Shown here piece by piece: positions 36,481 to 45,898 of a stretch of DNA of 64,000 bases. The translations under genes were made by a program, and so were the position numbers. The stretch is from the NCBI GenBank assembly GCA_030019205.1, contig JASEFH010000002.1:151480-215479 (forward strand). The letters run 5' to 3'. Positions within the stretch are counted from its first letter, which is position 1, and every line of letters begins with the position of its first letter. The notes below the pieces were generated by a model that saw only the letters and a program-made list of their open reading frames with translations, was not told the origin of the DNA and searched no databases. The stretch is from Methanomicrobiales archaeon. GTDB taxonomy: Archaea; Halobacteriota; Methanomicrobia; Methanomicrobiales; JACTUA01.

Positions 36481-37505
36481 AAGAAATCCCGTATACCGGG
36501 CAGCGGGTCGAAGCCGCAGTCGCTTACCGGCCTGAGGCGCCGATAGGCAGGGGGTATACAAGAGTATCCTCAAAGAGGTGTGCACCGAACCCGATTGCCG
36601 GCAGGATGGACCCTCTGCACGGGGCACCCCCAACCGCGAGAGCGGGCACATCGCGAGAATGCCAGATCCAATGAGTGCCGCACAATCATGCAACGCCCCT
36701 GGAAGAGAGGGGAGAACTGCGATACAGCTCCCCCCCGAAGCCAGAGAACTCCCAGATCGACGACGTCTGCCGATGCCCCCAGGTCAGGAGCAAGCGCACT
36801 CGCGACGATGATCCATGCATGATCGCGGCCGACCAGATGCAGAGGGACCATGTCCGCAACGATGGCAATCGCCGGCGAGACGAGGATGCGCTCAAGAAAC
36901 ATGCGTGTTATCAGGATAGGCTATGCAAAACGATAACTCGAATGGGCGCTGTCGAGTCATTCGAGAAGGCGCAAGGAGACCCATTCTGGATGTCAGGATT
37001 CTCGAGGGGCAATCTCTCCTGAAGGGTCAGGGCGGTGCTTTCACCCCTTGCGATAGGGCGTGTAAGGCATCTGGAGAATCAGCCCGGAATTCTCTCCAAG
37101 CCTGAGTAGCACAAGGAATATCCTCAGCATTGGGGTATATCCCGCTGCAAGGGCGGGCGTACTTGGCAGGAGGACGCTGGATCTCCAAGATCGATTCCAA
37201 ATGGAGGGTCAGCGGCCGAACCAGAGCTCCGTGGGAGGGGGAGGGAAAGATTTCAGCCGCAGCCGGAGCGGGAATCGCACTGCAGGGGAGAGGGACTGCA
37301 ACGCCTTCTCCCACCAGACGATAGGCGGGAAAAACCAGCCTTGATCCTCGCACGGATTATTTAATGGCGTTATCCGCATCCCTATCAGGTCACCCGGGTG
37401 AAGAGCGGGAGCGGTCTGGAGAGCCGCGAAATGCCGCGTGGTCTTCTTCAGGGCAGTCGAATCGGCGACAAGGGGTTTCCGCATATTATCCCACCCCGGC
37501 CGTCT
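36481..37505. other. Decayed, gene-poor zone
   Basis: About 1 kb without an intact gene, continuing the radical SAM remnant. On the minus strand, 36702-36902 encodes a short protein-like stretch (MFLERILVSPAIAIVADMVP, then DHAWIIVASALAPDLGA) that resembles part of a hydrophobic membrane protein before turning into low-complexity sequence; it may be a relic. A TATA-like GATTATTTAATG occurs at 37356-37367 with no gene behind it. Confidence 0.4.
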
Positions 37506-38927
37506 TCACCCTCGCCCGCGGATGAACGCGAAGTATCCGACAAGGAGCCAGGCGATCATCAGGGCCGCCGTCAGTCCCAGCATCGCCACGGGCCCGAACC
37601 GGAAGATCAGCGGCAGCGAGGCGGCTGTGAAGAGCCCGCCCCCCACGATCGGCTCGAACAAGAGCTGCTTATAGCCGAAACTCTCCACCGTCAGGGTACG
37701 GTCGTCCGGATCCGCCATCCGTGCAAGGAGCAGGCCCGTAGCGGTCATACCCATTCCCTGCCCGAAGTTCGGAATGCCCCGCTCGAACCAGTACCTGCGG
37801 ATCAGTCTGGGCGAAAGGTAGAGGAACGCAAGGGTGTTCCAGGCGATTCCTGTAATGGCAAGGATGAGGAACGGAATGAAGTGCTTCTCGATGATCGCCA
37901 GCGACAGCGTGGCGACGGCGGCGAGGATAAGTATGTCGAGGGCGGTACCGGAGATCTGGTTCACCAGGGCCCGGTTCACGCGGTCTCTCAGCCCCACGCG
38001 GCCGAGCGCAATCTGCAGGACGACACCGCCGATCATGGCAAGGGGAAAGAGGGGGATGTACCGCATCAGTTCGAAGTCTGGAAAACCCGTCAGGTTCCGC
38101 GACAGCTCTTCCCCGTAGATGAGGAGCTGGAGAAGGATCCAGCCGATGGCGATTGCCAGGGCAACGATCCCCAGGTGGATGGACAGGGGCTCGACGGCGA
38201 TATCGGGGTACTCTTTCTCTTCAAATGGGTTCACAGGTTTGAGTTCGATCGAGATCTCTCCCTCCTCCGGAGAGCCCCCTGCCCGGGGGACCCCTGCGAT
38301 CCCCGAACGGACAGCCCAGTTCACCAGGACGATCCCGAGGACCACTCCCATGACCACCCCGACCGTTGCCAGCCCGAGGGCAAGGTCAACACCCTCCTCA
38401 AATCCCAGCGCCGTGAAGGAGGGGGATAGGCCGGCCGCGGTTCCGTGCCCGCCCTCGAAACTGATCTCGATGAGCGCTCCGGCCATCGGCGGAAGGCCGA
38501 AGATGGGTGTCAGGATCAGGAGAGAGAGGAGGATGCCACAGACATACTGCCCCCAGGCAACCACCTGCCCGTAGGTCACGACGGGCCCGGCGATGGACAG
38601 GATCTCCCGCAGGTTGGGAATCGTCTTCCCGAGAAAGAGGGTTGCAAACACCACGCTGATGAGGAGCACAGGAATCTCTGACCATACCTCCAGAACCTGT
38701 CCTGGAAGGAGACCGCCGCCGAGGGGCGCAGCCGGGCCCATGAAGTGCGTGATGATGGCGCCGAGAACCTGGGGGCCGATGAGAACGGCGAGGAGCCCGG
38801 CGACGATCGAACTCGGCAGAAAGAGAGAGCGCAGAACGCCCACCCTGTTCCGCACGAAATGGCCCAGGAGCAGCAGGAGCAGGAGCGCCACCATGGCGAT
38901 AGAGACCATCGTCACTTCCATGTTCAT
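37506..38927 (-). CDS. gltS: GltS-family sodium/glutamate symporter
   Basis: A 473-residue protein with about 12 membrane helices in two inverted halves. The first half has LFLPSSIVAGLLAVLIGP and FEGGHGTAAGLSPSF, the second FGQGMGMTATGLLLARM; the Gly-rich GGHGTA and GMGMTATG elements are the re-entrant signatures of GltS. Bacterial relatives take up glutamate with Na+; in this lineage the substrate could be another dicarboxylate or amino acid. A soluble loop of about 50 residues between the halves is rich in Glu and Pro. It ends next to the decayed zone. Confidence 0.88.
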   Translation of the reverse strand: MNMEVTMVSIAMVALLLLLLLGHFVRNRVGVLRSLFLPSSIVAGLLAVLIGPQVLGAIITHFMGPAAPLGGGLLPGQVLEVWSEIPVLLISVVFATLFLGKTIPNLREILSIAGPVVTYGQVVAWGQYVCGILLSLLILTPIFGLPPMAGALIEISFEGGHGTAAGLSPSFTALGFEEGVDLALGLATVGVVMGVVLGIVLVNWAVRSGIAGVPRAGGSPEEGEISIELKPVNPFEEKEYPDIAVEPLSIHLGIVALAIAIGWILLQLLIYGEELSRNLTGFPDFELMRYIPLFPLAMIGGVVLQIALGRVGLRDRVNRALVNQISGTALDILILAAVATLSLAIIEKHFIPFLILAITGIAWNTLAFLYLSPRLIRRYWFERGIPNFGQGMGMTATGLLLARMADPDDRTLTVESFGYKQLLFEPIVGGGLFTAASLPLIFRFGPVAMLGLTAALMIAWLLVGYFAFIRGRG

Positions 38928-39853
38928 TCCCTGCCTGCATTCCTTCGTTCGAAGCTTCTGAAGAGTCTAACTGCAATCTTCAGGATAACGTTTTCGTGTC
39001 TCCTGCAGCACTCATTCGCGCACAGCGCTGTGCGCGAATGACGCCTGAAGGTAAGTGCTATCCTCCGCGAAGAGCCTCACCTCCGGAAACTACCGGGGAT
39101 CTGCCGTTGAAGAAGCATGCTCCCAGTGCATCGCAATGATCCCGGCACGGTGCTTTAGCGGCCGTTCCAGGATGGGGCGTTGCCGGTAGTCCGGGGTACC
39201 GTGCATCGAGATGCCAGATGTCCGGATACCCAAGCGTTTTCTATGCCTCTTACTATCGGAAGTTGAGCAACTGCATTCTGCATGGTGCTGCATAGTCTGT
39301 TAAAGAAGCAAAGACCTTCTCCATGATCGGGGATACAGCCGCGCCCTCCTGCCGGCGCCGTCCGGTCCAGCCTCCCGTTCCCGAGACGGGGCATGAATCC
39401 ATCGTGCTTATACGTCTTAAGGAGAGATCCGGGCCTTAGAAAAAGAAGTTAAGGAGGATTGTCCTATCTCATCGATAGCTGGGGCAGTCCGCCGGATCTG
39501 TTGCTGAGGGTCCAGCAAAAACCGCCGGGAAAGAATCGGGCCGGATCTATTTAGCGTTTGGGTGACTTTTGCCATCGGAGTAACCATGGTCGGCCCGTTC
39601 CGTCTGCCAGGCAATCCCTCCACGGTCCGGGTATCCCAACGGGCGGCAGAATGAAGCTGCCGGAGCTGCCCAAAGAAACCTGTATCGGATCCTGGCACCG
39701 GTCCCGCTTCAGGCGATATCTGACATTGCCGCCATTCCTGCCTATGCAGGGGGACCCGAAACTGCATGGGGGATGTTGACGAGAGCGGGTTTATCACCGA
39801 TGCGGGAAGTATGGTGGATCGATCTTCGGTGATTACCTGAAGGTGTGACAGTG
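38928..39853. other. Long intergenic region upstream of gltS and hsp20
   Basis: About 925 bases without a supported gene. It contains the 30-bp perfect palindrome at 39012-39041 (listed separately). A TATA-like GGGTTTATCACC at 39786-39797 may serve the Hsp20 gene. Frames on both strands are short and lack domains. Confidence 0.45.
39012..39041. repeat. Perfect 30-bp palindrome
   Basis: Two 15-base arms meet with no loop: the left arm is TCATTCGCGCACAGC (39012-39026) and the right arm its exact reverse complement (39027-39041). It lies 85 bases upstream of the gltS start and could be an operator, a cruciform site or the end of a small element. Confidence 0.8.
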
Positions 39854-40324
39854 ATGACGTGGAGAGGAACCCCCTTTGGAATCTGGGGCGAATTCGACGA
39901 TCGGGCTCCCGAGGTGCAGCGGCGGCTCCGGGAGCAGAAAGAGGCGTTCGGTATCCCGCGGAAGCCGGTGGAGACAGGCAAAGAACGCGGGTCTTCGGCG
40001 GAGGGTGGCGGGGACGTGCACGTGGATATCCGGGAGTCCCCGGATGAGATGGCGGTTGCCGTGAGCATTCCTCCGTCGCAGGAGCTGGGGCTCGCCATCC
40101 GTCTCCTCGACCGCAGGACGCTGCGTATCGAGGGCGGAAGCGGATCCGGGACGAAGGGCGATCTCCGCCAGCCGATCCGGACCGTATTCCTGCCGGCAGA
40201 GGTGACGGCGGAGGGTGCCCGCGCCCGCTTCGACGGGGGTCTGCTCGAGGTGCGCCTGAAGAAGTCCATGGACATGCGCGGAGAGATCCCTCTCGAGCAC
40301 GGGCGGCCCCCACCCCGGGGATAG
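39854..40324 (+). CDS. Small heat-shock protein, Hsp20/alpha-crystallin family
   Basis: A 156-residue protein. After a variable N-terminal region of about 55 residues, the alpha-crystallin domain runs from about 57 to 143: VHVDIRESPDEMAVAVSIPP, IRTVFLPAEVTAEGARARFD and GGLLEVRLKKS, the last matching the family's G-x-L-x-V-x-x motif. Hsp20 proteins hold unfolding proteins in large oligomers without ATP. The C-terminal I-x-I-like tail is replaced by EIPLEHGRPPPRG, which may weaken oligomer formation. The ATG at 39854 is chosen over GTG 39845 because the GGTGTGA site precedes it. Confidence 0.87.
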   Translation: MTWRGTPFGIWGEFDDRAPEVQRRLREQKEAFGIPRKPVETGKERGSSAEGGGDVHVDIRESPDEMAVAVSIPPSQELGLAIRLLDRRTLRIEGGSGSGTKGDLRQPIRTVFLPAEVTAEGARARFDGGLLEVRLKKSMDMRGEIPLEHGRPPPRG

Positions 40325-40632
40325 GGGTCGGGCAGCGGAGCTGCCTGTCCGCAGTGACAACGAGAGACCTTTCTTTTTACCTATCGGGACGCTTCGTTCC
40401 GCCCCCGCATATCCCGGCAGCATCCTCGTACAAAACAGATCGATCCGTGGACGGGACAGCCGGATATTGAAGCAGACGGCTTCGGCGGAGTACCGGAAAC
40501 CGTCTGCCGGATGCCCGTAGCACTGTCGCTCCCACGCTGGCGCCATGGGTCAGATACGCAGCGGCATGGGGGGGGGTGCCGGTTACCGAAGAGGCGGGAG
40601 GGTGAACCCTCTCCTGCAGGGCCCAGAAATAT
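40325..40632 (+). terminator. Hairpin and T-run after hsp20, then gene-free sequence
   Basis: GGCAGC (40332-40337) and GCTGCC (40341-40346) form a short stem just after the Hsp20 stop, and a TTTCTTTTT tract follows at about 40371-40379. The rest of this 308-base gap holds no visible gene. Confidence 0.45.
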
Positions 40633-41259
40633 TCATACCTGCGCCGGAGACGGCGGCGCGATCTGCCCGCCGGCGGGGGCGCGGCGGGTGACGTCCTGGA
40701 CGATCGTGGCCGCTCCCGTCACCTCCTTCTCCTCGTTCAGGATCGGGATGCAGTGCGCCACGATCCGGAGCGGGTCCCCTCCCGTGCGCGACAGCACCAT
40801 CTCCACGTTGCAGACCGGCTCCCCGTGGTAGACGGACCAGATGGTCGGGAGATCGCTGAGCGTGTAGGGTATCTTCTTGCCGTAGGTGAACGGAAGCTCG
40901 ATCCGGCTCTGGAGGTCCATGCCGCGGTTCAGCGGCCTTCCCAGGATCCGTTCGGCGGCCGCGTTCGCCACCAGGATGCAGGGATTGCTGTCGGTCACAA
41001 TAATGCCTTCTGGCACGTTCTCGAAAGCGGCATTCAGCAGAGATATGCAGTCTTCCACGGGATCCGAAGATCTGGATCGGGAGATCGAACGCACCTCTTC
41101 GAGCGCCCGCGAGAACCTGCCGAGCAACTCCAGAATCCGCGCATCCGAACCGGGGGATGGCGTTCCCGCCAGTTCGGACAGTTCCCGGAGGTGCAACCTC
41201 ATCTCCTCGAAGAGCGCTGAGACGGCACGACCTGTCTTACCACCCTTGGTCTGTCTCAT
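40633..41259 (-). CDS. PAS-domain protein without output domain
   Basis: A 208-residue soluble protein: a helical N-terminal region (1-75), then a PAS domain at about 78-195 with AFENVPEGIIVTDSNPCILV, NAAAERILGR and AHCIPILNEEKEVTGAATIV ending in VQDVTRR. No kinase, cyclase or DNA-binding part follows, so it may act as a ligand- or redox-sensing adaptor for another protein, perhaps the kinase encoded 600 bases upstream. A TTCTTATAGC TATA-like box about 32 bases before the start supports 41259. Confidence 0.82.
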   Translation of the reverse strand: MRQTKGGKTGRAVSALFEEMRLHLRELSELAGTPSPGSDARILELLGRFSRALEEVRSISRSRSSDPVEDCISLLNAAFENVPEGIIVTDSNPCILVANAAAERILGRPLNRGMDLQSRIELPFTYGKKIPYTLSDLPTIWSVYHGEPVCNVEMVLSRTGGDPLRIVAHCIPILNEEKEVTGAATIVQDVTRRAPAGGQIAPPSPAQV

Positions 41260-41476
41260 AGTATCCTGGTTTACTATCCCCCTCTCAAGCTATAAGAATC
41301 CATGCGTCGCCGGAGCGCAGCCCGGCGATCCCCTGCCCGGCAGTCCCATAAAAGCCCGGGCAAAAGAGATTCCGGATCGGATTCTTCTCGGGCCCGGCAA
41401 CCATTTCCTCTGGAGAACAGCGGCTGCCGGCACCCGCCGCAGATCCCCCGGCACCAGACCCGGTGGAAACGTGTGT

Positions 41477-41875
41477 TCAGATGACGTCCAGGATGGACTG
41501 GATGCAGCGGAAGTATCCGTCGAGATCGCCGGGCTTGACGATGAAGCGGCTGATTCCGAGCTCCTCCAGGGGAGTGCGGTCCCCCGGATCCATTCCCGTC
41601 ATCACCACGACAGGGATATGCTGCAGGCGGGCGTCTGCTCGGATCTCCCGGAGCACCTCCCAGCCGCTCTTCCGAGGGAGGTTGATGTCCATCAGGATGA
41701 GATCGGGCAGGGGAGTTCCGGAAAAATCGCCCTCCTTCTTCAGGTACGCCATCGCCTCCATGCCGTCCCGGACGACCGTGAGGGTGCACGGCACCGCCGA
41801 CTCGCGGAGCGCCTCGCCGGTGAGGCGGGCAGACGCCGTGTCGTCCTCGATGAGCAGGATCTCTTTTCGCTCCAT
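41477..41875 (-). CDS. CheY-like response regulator receiver protein
   Basis: A 132-residue single receiver domain. It shows the acidic pair in LLIEDDTASARL, the phosphorylation Asp in LPDLILMDINLPRKSGWEVL, Thr in VVVMTGMD and Lys in FIVKPGDLDGY. This Rcp1-like type often pairs with PAS/phytochrome-style histidine kinases and acts through protein contacts. Its ATG begins one base after the stop of the upstream histidine kinase gene, so the two form a two-component pair. There is no DNA-binding output domain. Confidence 0.92.
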   Translation of the reverse strand: MERKEILLIEDDTASARLTGEALRESAVPCTLTVVRDGMEAMAYLKKEGDFSGTPLPDLILMDINLPRKSGWEVLREIRADARLQHIPVVVMTGMDPGDRTPLEELGISRFIVKPGDLDGYFRCIQSILDVI

Positions 41876-41876
41876 A

Positions 41877-43538
41877 TCATTCTCCGTGGTCTGCCGCCGG
41901 CAGGGTGAAGTGGAAGGTGGAGCCCTTCCCCGGTTCGGACTCGACGCCGATGGCACCCCCGTGCCGCTCCACGATCCGCTTGCAGATGGCGAGCCCGATC
42001 CCCGTCCCCGAGTACTTCTCCCGCCCGTGGAGCCGCTGGAAGATGACGAAGATGCGGTCGAAGTACTGCGGCTCGATCCCGATCCCGTTGTCCCGCACGC
42101 TGAACCGCACCATGCTGCCGTCCCTCTCCGCCGCGATGTGGATCCGCGGGGGTTCGTCCTCCCGCCGGAACTTGATCGCGTTCGCGATCAGGTTCTGGAA
42201 GACCTGCTGGAGCTGCGTCGGGTCCGCCAGCACCGCCGGGAGCGGATCGTGCGTGACGACGGCGCCGCTCCTCTCGATGCCGGAACGGAGGTTCTGGAGA
42301 GCTGCCGCCAGCACGGCATCCGCGACGGCGACCTCGAACGGTCTGCCCCGCGATGTGACGCGGGAGTACTCCAGCAGATCGTTGATCAGCGCCTGCATCC
42401 GTCGCCCGCCGTCCACGATGTAGCGGATGAACTCGTCGGCCTCCGGGCCCATCTGCCCCTTGTACCGACGCTCCAGCAGCTGCGCGTAGCTGACGATCGC
42501 CCGCAGGGGCTCCTGCAGGTCGTGGCTGGAGACGTACGCAAACCGCTCCAGGTCCTCGTTGGACCGCTTCAGGTTCCTGGCATACTCCCGCAGCTCGGCA
42601 GCGTAGCGCTTCAGGGCCTGCTCCACTTTCTTCTGCCCGGTGACATCCTCGAGGAGCGGCAGGTAGTAGAGCAGCCGCCCTTCCCGGTCCCGCAGCACCC
42701 GAATCCAGACGCGGCCCCAGACGATCCGCCCGTCCTTCCGCACGTACTGCTTGTCCCGGGTGTACTCCTCGATCTCCCCCCGTTCCAGGCGCTGCAGCTG
42801 CTCCCGATCCTCCTGAATCTCTCCCGGGTGCGAGAAGTCGGCGAATGTCATCGCCCGCAGTTCGGCCTCCGGGTAGCCCGTGATCGCGGTGAACGCCGCG
42901 TTCGCGCGGATGAAGCGGAAGTCCGGCGCAACGATGGCAGCACCCAGCGGGGACTGGTCGAACATCCGCCGGAACAGCTCCTCGCTCTCCCGCAGCGCCT
43001 CCTCCATCTGCTTGCGCCTCGTGATGTCCCGCAGGAATACCTGGACTGCCGCCCTTCCGCCGATCCAGGTGCGGGTCCCCCGCCCGTCCACCATCGCCGT
43101 GGAGCCGTCGAGCCGGCGGATCTTCACCTCCATGGGGGGCGTCAGCACCCCTTCGAGATCCCGCGCGATCGTCTCCCGCACGACGTCCCGATAGGCGGGA
43201 TCGACGATGTCCAGGATATCCTTCCCGATGATATCCCCCGGATCGGCGGCTCCCAGGTACTCCAGCCCGGGCGAGTTCACATACAGGATCTTTCCCTGCA
43301 TATGGATCAGGATCACATCGGGGGAGAGCTCCACGAGCATGCGGTATTTCTCCTCGCTCTCCCGCAGCGCCTCTTCGACCTGGCGGCGCCCCCGCTCCAC
43401 CCTTCTCAACTCGGCGTTCTCCCGGCGGAGAGCGGCAATCTCACCCTCCAGCTCCGCGATGCGATCGGCGATATGCTCTCCCCGCACCTCTGCGTCCGGG
43501 CGGCTGGCCGTTTTCCGTATCGATGGATTCTCCGTCAC
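41877..43538 (-). CDS. PAS-PAS histidine kinase
   Basis: About 553 residues from the chosen GTG (VTENPSIRK). A coiled coil (about 20-65) leads into PAS 1 ([20 protein letters not shown]) and PAS 2 with PAC ([20 protein letters not shown], then EDVTGQKK). The kinase core has the H box [13 protein letters not shown] with the His to be phosphorylated, N box LIANAIKF, G1 DNGIGI and G2 GTGIGLAI. There are no membrane helices, so it senses a cytoplasmic signal. A longer start (43652) would add a stretch without family support; a TATA-like GTATTATGTAG near 43595 fits the shorter form. The response regulator gene follows by one base. Confidence 0.9.
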   Translation of the reverse strand: MTENPSIRKTASRPDAEVRGEHIADRIAELEGEIAALRRENAELRRVERGRRQVEEALRESEEKYRMLVELSPDVILIHMQGKILYVNSPGLEYLGAADPGDIIGKDILDIVDPAYRDVVRETIARDLEGVLTPPMEVKIRRLDGSTAMVDGRGTRTWIGGRAAVQVFLRDITRRKQMEEALRESEELFRRMFDQSPLGAAIVAPDFRFIRANAAFTAITGYPEAELRAMTFADFSHPGEIQEDREQLQRLERGEIEEYTRDKQYVRKDGRIVWGRVWIRVLRDREGRLLYYLPLLEDVTGQKKVEQALKRYAAELREYARNLKRSNEDLERFAYVSSHDLQEPLRAIVSYAQLLERRYKGQMGPEADEFIRYIVDGGRRMQALINDLLEYSRVTSRGRPFEVAVADAVLAAALQNLRSGIERSGAVVTHDPLPAVLADPTQLQQVFQNLIANAIKFRREDEPPRIHIAAERDGSMVRFSVRDNGIGIEPQYFDRIFVIFQRLHGREKYSGTGIGLAICKRIVERHGGAIGVESEPGKGSTFHFTLPAADHGE

Positions 43539-43702
43539 ACGCAGCACCGAGGGACGTGATGAAAAACGTGGAGAGAAGATCGCCCCCTCACTACATAATA
43601 CTGATCCTCCCGTTCGGGGGACGGCGGCCCGCATCCCGGTGCGCGGATGCAATGGCTTAATCTGGATGGATGAGGATAGATGGAGCTGGAGAGACTGGCC
43701 AC

Positions 43703-44173
43703 ATGGTGACTATCCCCCTTGCGCGCTGGGAGACGCGGTTCTGGGCCTGGCTGATCGATATCATCATCGTCACGATCGTCTACAGCATCGCGGCCGGGGC
43801 GCTCCGCCCCCTTGCCCCGGGGAGCGGTATATGGGACTTCCGGATCGGCGGGTTCCCGACGGCGGATATCGGGCTTCAGAGCATCGTCCTCTTCCTCTAC
43901 TGGACGATCCTGGAAGGCTACCACGGGAAGTCCGTGGGCAAGATGGCGCTCAGCATCCGCATGGCCGGGCGGAGCGGGGAGGCGATCAGCTACGGCGCCG
44001 CCGCGATCGAGAGCTTCGGGAAGGCGTTTCTGCTCCCGATCGACTGCCTGATCGGCTGGCTGGCGATGCCGGGCTCCAAGCAGCGCCTCTTCAACCGCCT
44101 CTCGAACACGATCGTGATCCGGGACACGTACGAACCGCCCGCGGGCGTGGAGTACCGGGTCGAGAAGGAGTGA
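43703..44173 (+). CDS. RDD-family membrane protein
   Basis: About 156 residues with three membrane helices. It begins [20 protein letters not shown], with the Arg and the Asp of the RDD signature, and continues [20 protein letters not shown], the second family block. The function of RDD proteins is mostly unknown; some act as Na+/H+ antiporters. A start at 43670 ([10 protein letters not shown]) is also possible, as neither has a strong ribosome binding site. It is transcribed away from the histidine kinase gene. Confidence 0.85.
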   Translation: MVTIPLARWETRFWAWLIDIIIVTIVYSIAAGALRPLAPGSGIWDFRIGGFPTADIGLQSIVLFLYWTILEGYHGKSVGKMALSIRMAGRSGEAISYGAAAIESFGKAFLLPIDCLIGWLAMPGSKQRLFNRLSNTIVIRDTYEPPAGVEYRVEKE

Positions 44174-44181
44174 CGGGCGGG

Positions 44182-44206
44182 CTGCGATCCCGCTTCAGGA
44201 TCGCGG
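44182..44206 (+). terminator. Hairpin after the RDD gene
   Basis: CTGCGATCC and GGATCGCGG pair across a 7-base loop, 8 bases after the RDD stop codon. There is no T-run, so a transcript-end role is tentative. Confidence 0.4.
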
Positions 44207-44320
44207 GCCGAGGAGCCCCCGCCTTGCGTCGGGAGAGGAATCGGCCCTCTGTATGACCCAATCCAATTTCACCCCGCAGAGGCATTCTTTACGCCGGGCG
44301 AGGGGCAACCGCGACGGTGC

Positions 44321-45497
44321 ATGCAATCGGTGACGAAGTTGCGGTTGTTTGTGTCTCCCGACGAGCGGCGGATGCTGTTCGCCACGGTGGAGCGGTACAA
44401 TGCAGCCTGCAACGCCGCCTCATGGGTTGCCTTTTCCGAACGCCAGTTTTCTCACATCGGCCTGCAGAAGCGGCTGTATCGCCACGTCCGGGAGACCTTC
44501 GGGCTCTCGGCGCAGATGGCCCAGCCTGCTGAACGCAAGGTTGCCGGGAGTTACCGGAGCACCAAAGAGGCGATCAGGGAGCAGAACAAGGTGCTCGCCG
44601 TTCTCGGCAAACCCAAATAGTCCCTCGCCGAGCTCTCGGTCCGGGAGCACGGGGCTATCTGCCACGGTGCCCGGGTGCTCTCTATTGGGCAGAACCGGGT
44701 GAGCATCCGGACGCTGGATGGTCGGATCAGACTCCGGTACAGCAAGCCCAAGCACTTCCCGGCGGTCGCGACCGTCAAGCCGACCGGTCTCGTCTACCGG
44801 GACGGTGCGTTCTGGCTCTACGCGGCTGTTGAGACCCCGGATGTTGAACCCGCGGAAGCCACCGAGTCTCTGGGGATCGATCTCGGCGTGGTGACGATCG
44901 CCACCACGAGCGACGGGGCAACCTTCTCCAGCGAGACCCCCGAGAGGGTGCGGCGGTACGGCCGACTCCGCGGGATCCTCCAGAAGACCGGGACCAGGTC
45001 GGCCAGGAGGAGACTGCGGCGGATCTCCGGCAGAGAGCACCGGTTTAAGACCGACACCAACCACGTCATCGGCAGAAGGCACGAAGCGGGGGATTGCTCT
45101 TGAAGACGTGAAGGGCATCCTCCTGCGGACCACGGTTACGAAGGGCCGGGGCGAGCGATACCACAAGGGGGCGTTTCACCAGCTCCGATCCTTCATCGAG
45201 TACAAGACCCGCCGGGTTGGAGTCCGGGTGATCGACGGAGCGTATACGAGCCAGCAGTGCAGTGTCTGCGGGTTCACCCACTCCGACAACCGCCCGGACC
45301 AGGCAGCGTTCCGATGCCTCGCGTGCGGGCATACCGAGAACGCCGACATCAACGCAGCCAGGAACATCGCTGCCCGGGCCGCCGTCAACCGGTCTTTTGC
45401 GGTCTGCTCCCCCGACACCGGGGAGAGGTTGAATCGCAAGCCCAGAAAGAGCATGGCACCACGCACGGTAGCATGCCCCGACTTCAGTCGGGGGTAG
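44321..45497 (+). pseudogene. tnpB: Broken TnpB (IS200/IS605 family, IS1341-type) gene
   Basis: Three consecutive pieces make one TnpB of about 390 codons. Piece one (44321-44620) ends at an in-frame TAG after GKPK; piece two continues in the same frame with the RuvC Asp in LGIDLGVVTIATTS; near 45095 a frameshift leads to piece three with the RuvC Glu region IALEDVKGI, the zinc ribbon CSVCGFTHS and CLACGHTENA and the last RuvC Asp in NADINAARNIA. All catalytic residues survive, so the damage is recent. No TnpA gene is present. TnpB proteins are RNA-guided nucleases that help keep their elements in place. Confidence 0.85.
45476..45493 (+). mobile_element. Right-end hairpin of the TnpB element
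   Basis: CCCCGAC-TTCA-GTCGGGG is a perfect 7-bp stem with a 4-base loop that overlaps the end of the tnpB frame. Subterminal hairpins of just this kind mark the right ends of IS605-type elements, and this region also supplies the 3' end of the guide (omega) RNA. The left end was not located with confidence; it should lie near 44270-44320. Confidence 0.65.
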
Positions 45498-45898
45498 TTG
45501 ACCGTTGCAGGGATTCTTTTGATATACCCGCGGAGTCAGGGCTGTCCGGGTCCGGGAGTGGGTTATCGTACCAGCAGGGGGGTGGGGCACAGGGGGGAGG
45601 AGGTTGCGCGACCCCCCTCCCCGCTGGATCCGCCTCCCACCTTAATGCGATAGACGTGTCTATCCCAGAGTGGCATCGCGTGAGGAGGAATCCCTCCCCA
45701 TGCTCTGCCGATCCTGCGCCGCCCCGCACCGGGAGACGAGAGGAAAACCATCCTGTTATCTTGCCGTATTCTGAACGGGACGCCCGACACGAATGCAGCG
45801 CCGATCCCCCCTGTCAGGCCCTGATGACGCCCTCCCTTGACCGCCCGTAAGACCGTGCAACTAATAGCCTTCCGCGCCAAGATCACTCCGGAACTTGC
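45498..45898. other. Intergenic region after the TnpB element
   Basis: About 400 bases. The first 190 hold repeat copy B (listed separately); the remainder leads to the DUF1890 gene and contains no recognised gene. A weak ACTAATAGCC near 45860 may be its promoter element. Confidence 0.4.
45558..45680 (+). repeat. Dispersed intergenic palindromic repeat, copy B
   Basis: Starts GGTTATCGTACCAGC, followed by a G-rich run, GCGCGAC, the complementary CCCCCCTCCCC and a block ATGCGATAGACGTGTCTATC with its own 7-base inverted arms. It matches the minus strand at about 32795-32905 in order and spacing. A weaker relative of the last block (GCGATAAC ... GTTATCGC) is at 57732-57769. Confidence 0.55.

Noticed and set aside
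41463..43559. 698-codon plus-strand frame
   Set aside because: Shadow of the kinase and response regulator genes, whose H, N and G boxes are unmistakable on the minus strand.
44618..44620. In-frame TAG in tnpB read as pyrrolysine
   Set aside because: A second lesion (frameshift near 45095) in the same gene and the absence of any sign of pyl genes in the window make simple decay the better reading.
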